Source: CAYVVT01 sp964454335
GTDB taxonomy: Bacteria; Fidelibacterota; UBA8477; JABMPR01
Assembly (NCBI GenBank): GCA_964454335.1
Contig: CAYVVT010000002.1
Span: forward strand, 257,950 to 321,949
Length of the DNA stretch: 64,000 bases
Direction of reading: 5' to 3'
The position numbers and the translations under genes were made by a program. Positions 36,799-45,575 of the stretch are shown here, in pieces (the stretch's first letter is position 1; the number at the start of each line of letters is the position of its first letter). The notes below the pieces were generated by a model. The model ran no database searches and was not told the DNA's origin. It saw only the letters and a list, made by a program, of their open reading frames with translations.

Positions 36799-37194
36799 TC
36801 ACTGATTGTGATTGCGCTGGTTCTGGGTCTCTTTGCAGGAGACGTGGTATTTGGCGATGGGAACGGCCAACAAGCGGCCTTCCTCTATGAGGTCGCCACA
36901 GATGATGCATACACCGTAGATGCCGTCTTCCAGACGCTCCAGGGAGTCATCGATATCGCTTAGATATTTGGCCTGACGATGAGCGAACATGCTTGATTTC
37001 TCACGTTCCTGCATATCTGTGCCCACATCTGCCATATGATAGGTTGCGGAGGAGAGCTCACCTGAACCGTCGGTTATGGTCTGGTGCAATTCACTCTTCT
37101 GAAAATCAAAATCCTCGATGACTTTTTCACGTTCGTCCAACAGGATCCTCTTGAACTTTTTCAGCTGCGTTTTGTTGTACTTTTTTGCACTCAT
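36799..37194 (-). CDS. DksA/TraR-type C4-like zinc-finger protein
   Basis: This 131-aa protein has a long N-terminal coiled coil (KKFKRILLDEREKVIEDF) and a zinc-finger region YGVCIICGDLIEEGRLLAVP with YHVSCKE following. The cluster reads C-x2-C ... H-x2-C, so one of the four usual cysteines is His. The protein should bind RNA polymerase through its secondary channel or act as a related regulator. The acidic tip DxxDxxD of DksA is not clearly seen. It is 160 bases from the divergent zinc-ribbon gene. Confidence 0.82.
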   Translation of the reverse strand: MSAKKYNKTQLKKFKRILLDEREKVIEDFDFQKSELHQTITDGSGELSSATYHMADVGTDMQEREKSSMFAHRQAKYLSDIDDSLERLEDGIYGVCIICGDLIEEGRLLAVPIAKYHVSCKETQNQRNHNQ

Positions 37195-37293
37195 TTGCTG
37201 TCCTCATTTCCTTTTCAGCAGGCTGAATATATCGTACGAATATGAGAATACAAGGCCTTTCAGACACCCGAAATTTTGTTTGGCAGCAAGGGG

Positions 37294-37315
37294 GTGGCCG
37301 ACTATATTCGGCCGC
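37294..37315. other. Inverted repeat upstream of the zinc-ribbon gene
   Basis: GTGGCCGA and TCGGCCGC flank the loop CTATAT (stem of eight with one G-T pair). It lies about 40 bases before the start at 37356 and could be an operator or terminator; it is not followed by a T-tract. Confidence 0.35.
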
Positions 37316-37355
37316 TTTATGAAGGTATCATATTTAACATGATAAGGGAAGAATA

Positions 37356-37691
37356 ATGGAAGACATCGTCTGCCCGAACTGTGGAGAAGAGCTATCGGAA
37401 GAACGGCTCCGCAAATCCCTGATCTGCCCCAAGTGTGCTACGAATCTCAAAGACAAGAAATACATGGATTTTCTGGAGTTCCTGATGGTAGCCGAGATCG
37501 TAGAGGACATCGACTTCTTTGATGAATCTGTCTACGGCGAGGAATATCAGCGCTATGAGGAATCAGAGTTCGACGATCAGGACCTGCCGGACACGCAACC
37601 GGCCAACATCAACTGGGATAACGATCCCGATGCCCATGAGGAAGAATGGGGCGAGGATCAGAATCAGAACAACAATCAGTGGGAAACCTGA
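37356..37691 (+). CDS. Small zinc-ribbon protein with acidic tail
   Basis: This 111-aa protein opens with CPNCGEELSEERLRKSLICPKC, a CxxC-x(17-18)-CxxC zinc ribbon. The C-terminal two thirds are strongly acidic and Asn/Gln-rich (DEESEF-like, EEEWGEDQNQNN) without predicted fold. It may bind nucleic acid or proteins; no specific function can be assigned. It precedes a DUF3467 gene by 11 bases, so they are probably cotranscribed. Confidence 0.75.
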   Translation: MEDIVCPNCGEELSEERLRKSLICPKCATNLKDKKYMDFLEFLMVAEIVEDIDFFDESVYGEEYQRYEESEFDDQDLPDTQPANINWDNDPDAHEEEWGEDQNQNNNQWET

Positions 37692-37702
37692 TCGGGGGAA
37701 TC

Positions 37703-38014
37703 ATGGCCGATCCGACAAAAAAGAAAGCACAGCAACTCCAGATCCACGTCACCGAAAAGGTGGGGGATGGTGAATATGCCAACCTGGCGATCATAACCCA
37801 TTCCGCTGCTGAATTCGTTCTGGATTTTGTCAGAGTGATGCCTGGCGCACCCAAGGCCAATGTCCAGAGCAGGATCATCATGACTCCCAGCCACGCGAAA
37901 GCATTGCTGCGAGCCCTGGATCAGAATATCATCAAGTATGAGAGCGAACACGGTGAGATCCGCATGCCGGAACAGATCGCCATTCCGAATCTGGATGGCA
38001 GTATGCCCAACTGA
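37703..38014 (+). CDS. DUF3467-family protein
   Basis: ATG at 37703 is used, preceded by CGGGGGA. The 103-aa product has the family pattern EYANLAIITHSAAEFVLDF and SRIIMTPSHAKALLRALDQNI. Its biological role is unknown. It starts 11 bases after the zinc-ribbon gene and is closed by a strong terminator. Confidence 0.85.
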   Translation: MADPTKKKAQQLQIHVTEKVGDGEYANLAIITHSAAEFVLDFVRVMPGAPKANVQSRIIMTPSHAKALLRALDQNIIKYESEHGEIRMPEQIAIPNLDGSMPN

Positions 38015-38037
38015 CTGCTCATTGAATAGTCTCTTCT

Positions 38038-38063
38038 AAAGGGCCCAGCGAGGCCCTTTTTTT
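38038..38063 (+). terminator. Rho-independent terminator
   Basis: AAAGGGCC (38038-38045) pairs with GGCCCTTT (38052-38059) around a six-base loop and is followed by a T-run. It ends the zinc-ribbon/DUF3467 unit and could also act for the convergent copper-ATPase gene through its symmetric A/T flanks. Confidence 0.85.
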
Positions 38064-38109
38064 ATTTCCCAAGCTTAAGCGTGGGTGGGTTGGTCATTTC
38101 ACGTGCAGA

Positions 38110-40356
38110 TCAGAACTTCTTCAGACGGAGCAACAGGGTATTCCCGACGACACTCACAGAAGAGAAAGCCATGGCCAGACCGGCGAACATGGGGTTCAGC
38201 ATCACACCGAAGAAGGGATAGAGGATCCCCATGGCGATGGGGATACCAATAAGATTGTAGATAAAGGCCCAGAATAGATTCTGTCGGATCTTTCTGAACG
38301 TAGCGGCACTGATGGCATGGGTTGTTATGAGGCCGGCCAGTTCCGGCCGCATCAGGATGATGTCCGCGGCGTTCACAGCGATATCAATCCCGGATTGGAA
38401 AGACAGTCCCACATCAGCTTCCACCAGCGCTGGTGCATCGTTGATCCCGTCACCGATCATGGCGATCTGACCCTTATCCCGCCTGAGAGCCTTTATCTCC
38501 TCATATTTGTCCTGCGGTTTCACCCAGGCTCTGAATTCCTGGATACCTACCTCCCCGGCAAGCCCTCGTGCCGAGTGGGCTTGATCACCGGTGAGCATCA
38601 AAGTCGAAATCCCTGTTTCCCGAAGAGCATTAATAGTTGATGATGCATCCCTGCGGGGAGGATCATCGAACGCGAGCAAACCGACCACACTGCCCTCGCG
38701 AAAGACCAGTGATGCGCTATAGCCTTTTTCTTTCCAGGCAGAAAGTCTTTCATGGAATTCGTCGCCCAGTACATCGTTGCCGGTCTGTGCTCTGATCTCA
38801 AGCTTGGAGCCATTGACCAAACCCGAGATCCCCTGACCGGGTGTTTCAGCAATATCGGTGACCTCTGGAATTCTCAGATCCTTCGAATTGCAGTATTTGA
38901 GCAGGGCTGCTGCGAAGGGATGATTCGCCTGGGATTCCAGCGCTGCGGCGTCAACCACATACTCCGTTTCATCCCGTGGATAAGTTTCTACAAGTCGCGG
39001 TTGGCCCGTTGTCAAAGTGCCTGTCTTGTCAAAGACCAGGATCCGGACCTCACTGAAGACCTGCAGTGCGTCTGGATCCTTCACCAGGATTCCGCGGCGG
39101 GCCAGCAGTCCGCTGCCCATGACGATAGCAGTTGGTGTCGCCAGTCCCAGCGCACAAGGACAGGCAATGATCAGGACAGAAATGAGCGCCTTGAATGCAA
39201 TGGGAATCCCAAATCCCAATGACAGCCAGATCAATCCTGTAATCAGTGCCAGTACCATGACCACCGGCACGAATATGGCGGCCACCCGGTCTGCCAGCTG
39301 CTGGATCCCGGGTTTGCGGCCCTGTGCATTCTCAACCAGGGTGATGATCTGTCCAAAAGTAGAATCCCGTCCAATTTTCTCGGCACAGAGAACCAGTCGA
39401 CCCTCGAGGTTCTGAGTTGCACTGAGGACCCGATCACCTATCTGGCGGTTCATTGGAAGAGGTTCGCCACTGATACTGGATTCATTCACATGACCGCCAC
39501 CTTCGATGATCACACCGTCCACGGGGATGGTCTGGTGTGGTTTCACCAGCACCTCATCATCGATGAGAACGTCCCTCAGTGCCGTCCGGGTCCAGCCTCC
39601 ATCCCGTCTCACCAGCGCTTCCCGGGGCAGCTGTTCGCTCAGACCGGTGAGTGCCTCAGTGGTCTTGCCGCGTGCCATTGCTTCCAGCCATTTCCCGAAG
39701 GTGATGAATAGGAGAATGGCACCGCTGGCCTCAAAATACAGCTCATTGAAAACCGGCCAGGATAAAACAAGTACGGAGTTAAAAGTCGTCAATAGGGAGA
39801 AGAGATATGCAGAACCGGTACCCAGTGCCACCAGGGTATCCATATTGGGCATCAACTGGATGAGATGCCTGAATCCCCGTCGATAATAATCCCGACCGGT
39901 TACCACCATGACCGTTGCCAGGACCAGTTGGATCAGGGTGCTCACTGCTGGATCATAAAGCTGGACGCCAACCAGCATATGCAGCATGGCGATGAACAGA
40001 AGGGGTACACCGAAGGACGCCTGTATGATCAACAGACGTTTCCAATTTCGAATACTACGCTGTTGCCGTTCAACCAGACTGGCTGAGCCTGCAGTTTCAA
40101 GCCGATAACCTGCTCTTTCAACCACCTGCTGAAGCTGCCTGATCTGAACGGGTGCACGCAGGGTAACCGTGGCCGATTCCATAGCGAGATTGACAGCGAC
40201 ATCATCGATCCCGTCTACCTTGCGTAAGGCCTGTTCCACGTTATTGACACAGGCGGCACATGTCATACCCTCCACATCGAAGTGGAAGATGTGCTGCTCA
40301 TCCGCATGTCGTTCCTGATCTTCCATTGGTTCAAGGATACTTAAAACTGATGTCAA
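38110..40356 (-). CDS. copA: Copper-translocating P-type ATPase
   Basis: The product (748 aa from TTG 40356; ATG 40326 is an alternative, and neither has a clear ribosome-binding site) has one N-terminal heavy-metal-binding domain with GMTCAACVNNVE. It follows with eight hydrophobic segments, the CPC metal-passage motif (CPCALG), the phosphorylation motif DKTGTLT, HP (NHPFAAAL) and GDGIND. These are the hallmarks of P1B-1 Cu(I) exporters. It should pump Cu(I) out of the cytoplasm or deliver copper to envelope oxidases. It is divergent from a lipoprotein/cytochrome gene, which could be a copper- or redox-related pair. Confidence 0.93.
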   Translation of the reverse strand: MTSVLSILEPMEDQERHADEQHIFHFDVEGMTCAACVNNVEQALRKVDGIDDVAVNLAMESATVTLRAPVQIRQLQQVVERAGYRLETAGSASLVERQQRSIRNWKRLLIIQASFGVPLLFIAMLHMLVGVQLYDPAVSTLIQLVLATVMVVTGRDYYRRGFRHLIQLMPNMDTLVALGTGSAYLFSLLTTFNSVLVLSWPVFNELYFEASGAILLFITFGKWLEAMARGKTTEALTGLSEQLPREALVRRDGGWTRTALRDVLIDDEVLVKPHQTIPVDGVIIEGGGHVNESSISGEPLPMNRQIGDRVLSATQNLEGRLVLCAEKIGRDSTFGQIITLVENAQGRKPGIQQLADRVAAIFVPVVMVLALITGLIWLSLGFGIPIAFKALISVLIIACPCALGLATPTAIVMGSGLLARRGILVKDPDALQVFSEVRILVFDKTGTLTTGQPRLVETYPRDETEYVVDAAALESQANHPFAAALLKYCNSKDLRIPEVTDIAETPGQGISGLVNGSKLEIRAQTGNDVLGDEFHERLSAWKEKGYSASLVFREGSVVGLLAFDDPPRRDASSTINALRETGISTLMLTGDQAHSARGLAGEVGIQEFRAWVKPQDKYEEIKALRRDKGQIAMIGDGINDAPALVEADVGLSFQSGIDIAVNAADIILMRPELAGLITTHAISAATFRKIRQNLFWAFIYNLIGIPIAMGILYPFFGVMLNPMFAGLAMAFSSVSVVGNTLLLRLKKF

Positions 40357-40440
40357 TTGTAAGAGTCGAAGTATAAAAATGTGATAAGAGGAGTCATTAT
40401 TATTGCTGGACTCGCTGATCCACTCACATATTTTGAAGCC

Positions 40441-41439
40441 ATGTTCCGATTAAAGGCGATCCTGATCTTCACGCTGGTGCTCCTATGGATGGGGTGCAGC
40501 GATTTAGGCGATCCAGAGAACCTGGACCCTGCGATCTCATGGACTGCTGATTCCGTGGCTTTTGGGACGGTGACCGTGACCAGCACACAGATCCACAGCC
40601 TGCAGATCATCAATTCAGGAGCAGGTGTCCTGCTGGGGGATCTCACCCTCACGGATCCTGGGTCCGCATTCTCCCTTTCCACCCTGAGAGGAATTGAACT
40701 GGAGAGCGATGACACACTGACCCTGTACATAGACTTCACACCTCAGGCAGCTATCGCTTATGTCGCCAGTATCCAACTTGACAGCAACGATCCGTTCAAT
40801 CCCGCCATCAGCATTCCCGTCACTGGAACAGGCACGGATCTTCCGGTACCCGGGATCACGTTCTCATCGCAGGAGCTGGAATTCGGTGTAGTGCATATTG
40901 GGTCGGACAGTACTCAAACCCTGACCATGAACAGTGTAGGGACCGACACACTGATCATCGAGGGCATTATCCTGACTGGTGCTGCCTTTGCCGTGCAAAA
41001 ACCGGATCAACCCAACTTTCTGCCACCTGATTCAAGTTTGGCAATAGACATCCAATTCACTCCAACAGTTGAGGGCACCTCCTCAGGATTCATCGAGGTG
41101 GTAAGTAACGTGGCCGATTCGCCGCATCTGATCGATCTTGAAGGATCCGGCCAGACAACAGTGAGTTTTGCCGGTGAGGTCATGCCCATCTTTGTCAATA
41201 ATGGTTGCACGGGATGCCATGGCAGCAATGGCGGGCTCAATCTCAGTACTTACGCAGACCTGATGGCAGGAACCAGCAACCATGGCCCCGTGGTCGTATC
41301 GGGCGAGGGAGCCAATAGCTACCTCATCCGCAAGCTCAAGGGCATGGAGGGACAGATCATGCCACCAGCTGGTGGGCTGTCCGGGGCTACCATCCAAACG
41401 ATTGAGAACTGGATAGATCAGGGAGCACTGGATAACTGA
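40441..41439 (+). CDS. Lipoprotein with two ASH-like beta domains and a C-terminal c-type cytochrome domain
   Basis: ATG at 40441 is preferred over 40381 because the lipoprotein signal starts there (lipobox LLWMGC). The 332-aa protein has two ASPM/SPD-2/hydin-like beta repeats (with FGTVTVTSTQIHSLQI and FGVVHIGSDSTQTL), then a heme-binding domain with CTGCH and a late MPPAGGLSG that could supply the Met ligand. It should sit in the envelope and carry one c-type heme. It overlaps the next gene by one base. Confidence 0.85.
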   Translation: MFRLKAILIFTLVLLWMGCSDLGDPENLDPAISWTADSVAFGTVTVTSTQIHSLQIINSGAGVLLGDLTLTDPGSAFSLSTLRGIELESDDTLTLYIDFTPQAAIAYVASIQLDSNDPFNPAISIPVTGTGTDLPVPGITFSSQELEFGVVHIGSDSTQTLTMNSVGTDTLIIEGIILTGAAFAVQKPDQPNFLPPDSSLAIDIQFTPTVEGTSSGFIEVVSNVADSPHLIDLEGSGQTTVSFAGEVMPIFVNNGCTGCHGSNGGLNLSTYADLMAGTSNHGPVVVSGEGANSYLIRKLKGMEGQIMPPAGGLSGATIQTIENWIDQGALDN

Positions 41440-42527
41440 TGAAAAATCTGCTCATTCTTTCACTCGTTCTCTCATTTGCCATGCCTGCTGCTGCTGTACC
41501 ACGATTTGCTGCGCGGGAAGGTGTCGATTGTGCAACCTGTCATGTCTTTCCAGGTGGTGGAGCAGCCCGGACGAGTTATGGGAATGAATACGTAACGGAT
41601 TACCTCGCCAGTCGATCGCGGTCTCCTCTGGATGTGCTCACTGAGAGGTTACCGGAAGTTGCCATCTTAGGAGCGGACATCCGCAGCCAGGTCTTCAGTC
41701 AGCCGGCAGCCGGGGAGACGAGTATTTTCCCGATGCAATTCGCAGTCTATACCGGAGTTGAACTCGAGCAGATGCTGGCGTTCGCGCAGCTGGAGTACCG
41801 TAATGATGCATTTGAGGTCGGATACGCGATCCGCTACCAGGACCTGCCCATGGATTCCTGGGTGAGTTACGCACGGCAGATCCCAGCCTTCGGGCAGAAA
41901 CTTGATGACCATACTGCTCTCATCCGGGGGGGCAATCTCACCCTACAGGGTCTTGATTCCGAGGGAATGCCCTTCACCCCTTACCTGGATCGTCCCAGGG
42001 TCTGGAGCGTTGGATCGTATCCCCTTTACTGGCTTGGAATTCAGATTGGTGCGGGTTCAAGTTTCCTGGATAATGACGAGGATACCGGACATAGTTATCT
42101 ACGCGTGGATACACGCGGAGATGTCGGCCCCCTGGGATTCCAGGGTAATGTCAGTCTACTCCGGGAAGGGGATCTCGAGTTGATGGATTTTGGTGCTATG
42201 CTCAACTGGACCTCATTCGTCTATCATGGGTCCCTCACCTGGACGAAGAATTGGCCTCAGCAAGACACAGAGGGCATTGCCGTTTTTCACGAGCTAAGCT
42301 GGTTGCTTCGACAGGGTATCGATCTGTTGCTGCGCCATGAATTTCTGGACCCGCAACTGGCATACAGCAACGGGGCTATAAGCCGTTATTCACTCGGTGT
42401 GGAGTATTTTCCGGTGCCAGGCGTGGAGTTAAAGACCTATTTCCGCGTTCACACCCTTGAAAATGCGGAATTCTATGATGCAGACCGCAGCAATCAGCTG
42501 CTGATCCAACTACACCTCTATTTATAA
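41439..42527 (+). CDS. Exported heme-motif protein with beta-barrel-like body
   Basis: This 362-aa protein has a signal peptide (MKNLLILSLVLSFAMPAAA) followed by one c-type heme motif CATCH within GVDCATCHVFPGGG. The remaining 290 residues alternate polar and aromatic residues in the manner of an outer-membrane beta-barrel, ending in a short aromatic strand (LLIQLHLYL). With the cytochrome lipoprotein directly upstream, overlapping by one base, it may form an electron-transfer or assembly pair in the outer membrane. The barrel assignment is by composition only. Confidence 0.7.
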   Translation: MKNLLILSLVLSFAMPAAAVPRFAAREGVDCATCHVFPGGGAARTSYGNEYVTDYLASRSRSPLDVLTERLPEVAILGADIRSQVFSQPAAGETSIFPMQFAVYTGVELEQMLAFAQLEYRNDAFEVGYAIRYQDLPMDSWVSYARQIPAFGQKLDDHTALIRGGNLTLQGLDSEGMPFTPYLDRPRVWSVGSYPLYWLGIQIGAGSSFLDNDEDTGHSYLRVDTRGDVGPLGFQGNVSLLREGDLELMDFGAMLNWTSFVYHGSLTWTKNWPQQDTEGIAVFHELSWLLRQGIDLLLRHEFLDPQLAYSNGAISRYSLGVEYFPVPGVELKTYFRVHTLENAEFYDADRSNQLLIQLHLYL

Positions 42528-42531
42528 TTGA

Positions 42532-43584
42532 TCAACGCAGGGTGATCCTGGGTTCACCGTCTGCGGGGATGATCTCACCGATTATCGAAGCCTGGGCCAT
42601 TCCTGCTGAGTAAAGTTTACTGACGACCTTTTTGGCCTGATCCGGTTCCATGCTCATCAATAAACCGCCTGAGGTCTGGGGATCGAAAGCCAGCCAACCC
42701 AGGGCTTTGGATACGTCATCCTCGATGGTAACTCGCCCTTCGTAATATTTACGGTTTGTCCGCAGCCCGCCTGGTAGCATGCCTTCATCCACCCAATACT
42801 CCGCCAGCTGCAGCAGCGGTAGTGTTGTGGTATCCAGCAGCGCAGAGACATCACTGGCATCCAGCATCTCGAAGAGGTGTCCCACCAGTCCAAAGCCGGT
42901 TACATCAGTGAGGGCGTGTGCACCGAACTCCACTGCAGCCTCCCCGGCAACGCGGTTCAACTGGATCATGGACTCGGTCATCTGGGCGACCTCGGGGTCA
43001 CCTGCCTGTTTCCGTTTCAGTGCCGTGGCGATGATCCCCGTTCCCAGAGCCTTGGTGAGTACCAGAGCATCGCCTGGCTGTGCCCCCTTGTTGGTGATCA
43101 GCTCCTCCGGGTGAACCACACCAGTGACCGAGAGACCGTATTTGATCTCATCATCCTTTATTGAATGCCCGCCGGCGAGTGTGGCACCCGCTTCCTCGAT
43201 CTTGCTCAAACCACCACGCAGGATATCCTTGAGAATTTCCTTATCCATTTTCTCAATCGGGAATCCGACGATGTTGAGTGCCGTGACGGGCCGTGCTCCC
43301 ATGGCATAGATATCACTCAAGGCATTGGCGGCAGCGATCTGGCCAAAGCTGAAGGGATCATCCACAATGGGCGTGAAGAAGTCCAGCGATTGCACCACCG
43401 CCAGGTCCTCACTCAGCTTGTAGACTGAACTGTCATCAGCATGGTCAAGGCCCACCAGCAGGTTCTCGTGGCTCTTGATATCCAATCCGCAGAGTATGTC
43501 GTCCAGGTCCCCTGGACCGATCTTGCCTGCTCAGCCGGCGGCTTTCACCTTGGCAGTGAGGTTGATGCTCTTGAATTCTTCCAT
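42532..43584 (-). CDS. selD: Selenide, water dikinase read through an in-frame UGA (probable selenoprotein)
   Basis: The reading begins at ATG 43584 and continues through TGA at 43533-43531 to the stop at 42532, giving 350 residues with position 18 as selenocysteine. The sequence around it reads AAG-U-AGKIGPGDL, which lines up with the catalytic Cys17-x-x-Lys20 loop of SelD (here U18 and K21). Downstream motifs are those of SelD: QSLDFFTPIVDDPFSFG, an ATP-binding AAANALSDIYAMGA, GGHSI and TDVTGFGLVGH. SelD makes selenophosphate from selenide and ATP, the selenium donor for Sec-tRNA. A SECIS-like hairpin follows the UGA. No selA, selB or selC was seen in the window. No clear ribosome-binding site precedes the ATG. 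Confidence 0.88.
43501..43533 (-). promoter_or_regulatory. UGA codon with SECIS-like hairpin in selD
   Basis: Thirteen bases after the UGA, GTCCAGG (43517-43511) pairs perfectly with CCTGGAC (43507-43501) around a GGA loop. The loop begins about 21 bases beyond the UGA, within the range known for bacterial SECIS elements, and has G at its start. This supports recoding to selenocysteine by SelB. Confidence 0.75.
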
Positions 43585-43724
43585 GTGACAATGTAAAGAG
43601 GCGGCGAAGATCATCAATTTGAAATTGGTCACATATTGCAGACGATGGCAGAGGGAGACCTTGTAAACCCTGCGCGGAATGCTTAGCGTTGATCAAACAG
43701 CAAAACCAACAGGGAATCGGAACG

Positions 43725-45575
43725 ATGTCCAGTACAAGAAATACTAAGTTTATCCTACTCCTGATCGTCTCCATACTGATCATTGGCTGCTCGAGTGACG
43801 CGGTAGACTGGCAGGATGAGATCGTCTATTTCATTCTCATCGATCGTTTTGCTGATGGTGATCCCAGCAACAATACCGGTACAGATCCTGCGAGTTATCT
43901 GCCCTTCGATGGGTCTTATCCACCAGCCCTGAGACATTACCAGGGTGGTGACCTGAAAGGTATCATCGACAATCTCGACATGCTCAAGGGAATGGGTGTC
44001 ACAACACTCTGGATCTCACCATTCATCGATAACTCAAATACAGACTACGTTGGCTGGTGGCCCTATCACGGCTATCATCCCATCGAATTCAGACGAGTGG
44101 ACGAACATTTTGGCAGTCTCCAGGATCTGAAGCAGCTGGTGGAGCAGGTACATGTACGGAACATGCGCATCATCTTTGATATGCCCTTTAACCAGGTCGC
44201 TCCCGATCATCGCTGGTTGAGGGATCCTGACCGGGAAGACTGGTTCCATGTGGATGTGAATGGCATCCCTTTCGATATCACGGACTGGAATGACCAGGAT
44301 CAGATCGAACGCGGTGAGTTACACGGGCTACCCGACCTGGCCCAGGAAAATCCTGACGTCTATGAATACCTTGTGGAGATCAGCAAATACTGGATCACTG
44401 AAACGGGTTGTGACGGATTCAGGTTGGACGCTGTAAAACATATACCCCTGAATTTCTGGAAGCGCTACAACCGTGAGATCAAGGAATTCGCAGGGAAGGA
44501 TTTTCTGCTGCTGGGGGAAGTGTTCTGGGGTGATATCAACCGGATCAAACCCTATCAAGGGATCGGATTCGATGCTCTATTCGATGTTCCGGGATATTAT
44601 GCCATCCGCAATGCATTCGCTGCCAACGCATCAATGGCGCACTTCTCAGATTATATCCGCAGTGTCTCGCAGCAAATGAAACCTGAACTCCGAGCCACCC
44701 TTATCGATAACCATGACGTGGCCCGTTTCAATACGGACCTGGGTAAAGATGGCTGGCTCAGGACGAAGATCGCACTGACCTGGTTACTGACATCTCCAGG
44801 AATGCCAGTGATCTATTATGGTACTGAGCTGGGTATGACCGGCGCTCCGGTGCGGCATCCTGCATCGGGCCAACCACAGGATTACCTCAATCGGCGCCTA
44901 TATCCTGATCGTCCAAACATTAAACAGGGTGCACACAAGCTGTATTCCAGCGTTTTGATGAAGATGCGGCATAATAAAGATGCCCTGCGCCGGGGTGCCT
45001 TTCATGAGATCTACAAGGATTGGTCGGTTTATGCTTTTACCCGTTCATTGGGTAGTGAAACCTATCTGGTAGTACTGAGTACGAGTTCAACAAGGGAGCA
45101 TTTGCCTATCCCGGTACCGGGCGGAAGGGGATTGACATCAGAACCATTGATGATCCTGGGAGAAGGCAGTGCCCGGCTCATGGAAGATGAGATCTACCTG
45201 AAACTTCCGCCACTTTCAGCAAATATCTGGCAGTTGGATATGAAGATCTCTTCTGACACACCCCAATGGACCGAATTCACAGACCGCCGTTCCGGTGATT
45301 TCCAGGAGATAGATTTCATCTGGTTTGACAAGGAGAATACTACGGAGAAGATCCAGATCGCAGGTGACTTCAGTAATTGGGAGCCCATGGATCTGGACGT
45401 GGTAAGGAACGCAGATACATTGAGAATGCAAATCCGGCTAAAACCGGGTCGCTATGAATACAAATTCGTCATTAATGACACACTCTGGGTCACCGATCCC
45501 TTTGCCATGAAATATGCGGTGGATCCATGGGGAGGGCGGAATGGTGTGGTACAAGTGTGGTTGGCGAAAGACTAG
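43725..45575 (+). CDS. GH13 alpha-amylase-family lipoprotein with C-terminal CBM48-like domain
   Basis: ATG at 43725 is used, because the lipoprotein signal begins there (lipobox ILIIGC); it gives 616 aa. The GH13 regions are in order: DMPFNQVAPDH, GFRLDAVKH with the nucleophile Asp, LLGEVFWGD with the acid/base Glu, and LIDNHDVARF. The last 90 residues (IQIAGDFSNWEPMDL, GRYEYKFVIND) form a CBM48/E-set-like glucan-binding domain, unusual in being at the C terminus. It should hydrolyse alpha-glucans in the periplasm or at the surface and so fits the uptake locus 2 kb on. Its stop overlaps the convergent isomerase gene by four bases. Confidence 0.9.
   Translation: MSSTRNTKFILLLIVSILIIGCSSDAVDWQDEIVYFILIDRFADGDPSNNTGTDPASYLPFDGSYPPALRHYQGGDLKGIIDNLDMLKGMGVTTLWISPFIDNSNTDYVGWWPYHGYHPIEFRRVDEHFGSLQDLKQLVEQVHVRNMRIIFDMPFNQVAPDHRWLRDPDREDWFHVDVNGIPFDITDWNDQDQIERGELHGLPDLAQENPDVYEYLVEISKYWITETGCDGFRLDAVKHIPLNFWKRYNREIKEFAGKDFLLLGEVFWGDINRIKPYQGIGFDALFDVPGYYAIRNAFAANASMAHFSDYIRSVSQQMKPELRATLIDNHDVARFNTDLGKDGWLRTKIALTWLLTSPGMPVIYYGTELGMTGAPVRHPASGQPQDYLNRRLYPDRPNIKQGAHKLYSSVLMKMRHNKDALRRGAFHEIYKDWSVYAFTRSLGSETYLVVLSTSSTREHLPIPVPGGRGLTSEPLMILGEGSARLMEDEIYLKLPPLSANIWQLDMKISSDTPQWTEFTDRRSGDFQEIDFIWFDKENTTEKIQIAGDFSNWEPMDLDVVRNADTLRMQIRLKPGRYEYKFVINDTLWVTDPFAMKYAVDPWGGRNGVVQVWLAKD

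Noticed and set aside
40340..40380. CopY-type copper operator (TACAnnTGTA) between copA and the lipoprotein gene
   Set aside because: Only TACAATTGAC is found, with two mismatches in the second half-site; no second box.
42532..43485. selD as a truncated pseudogene
   Set aside because: The frame is open both sides of a single TGA at the catalytic position and has a SECIS-like hairpin; recoding explains it better than decay.
43445..43783. 112-residue open frame on the - strand over the selD start
   Set aside because: It is in another frame from the selD readthrough, with no ribosome-binding site and no domain. The selD reading explains the region.
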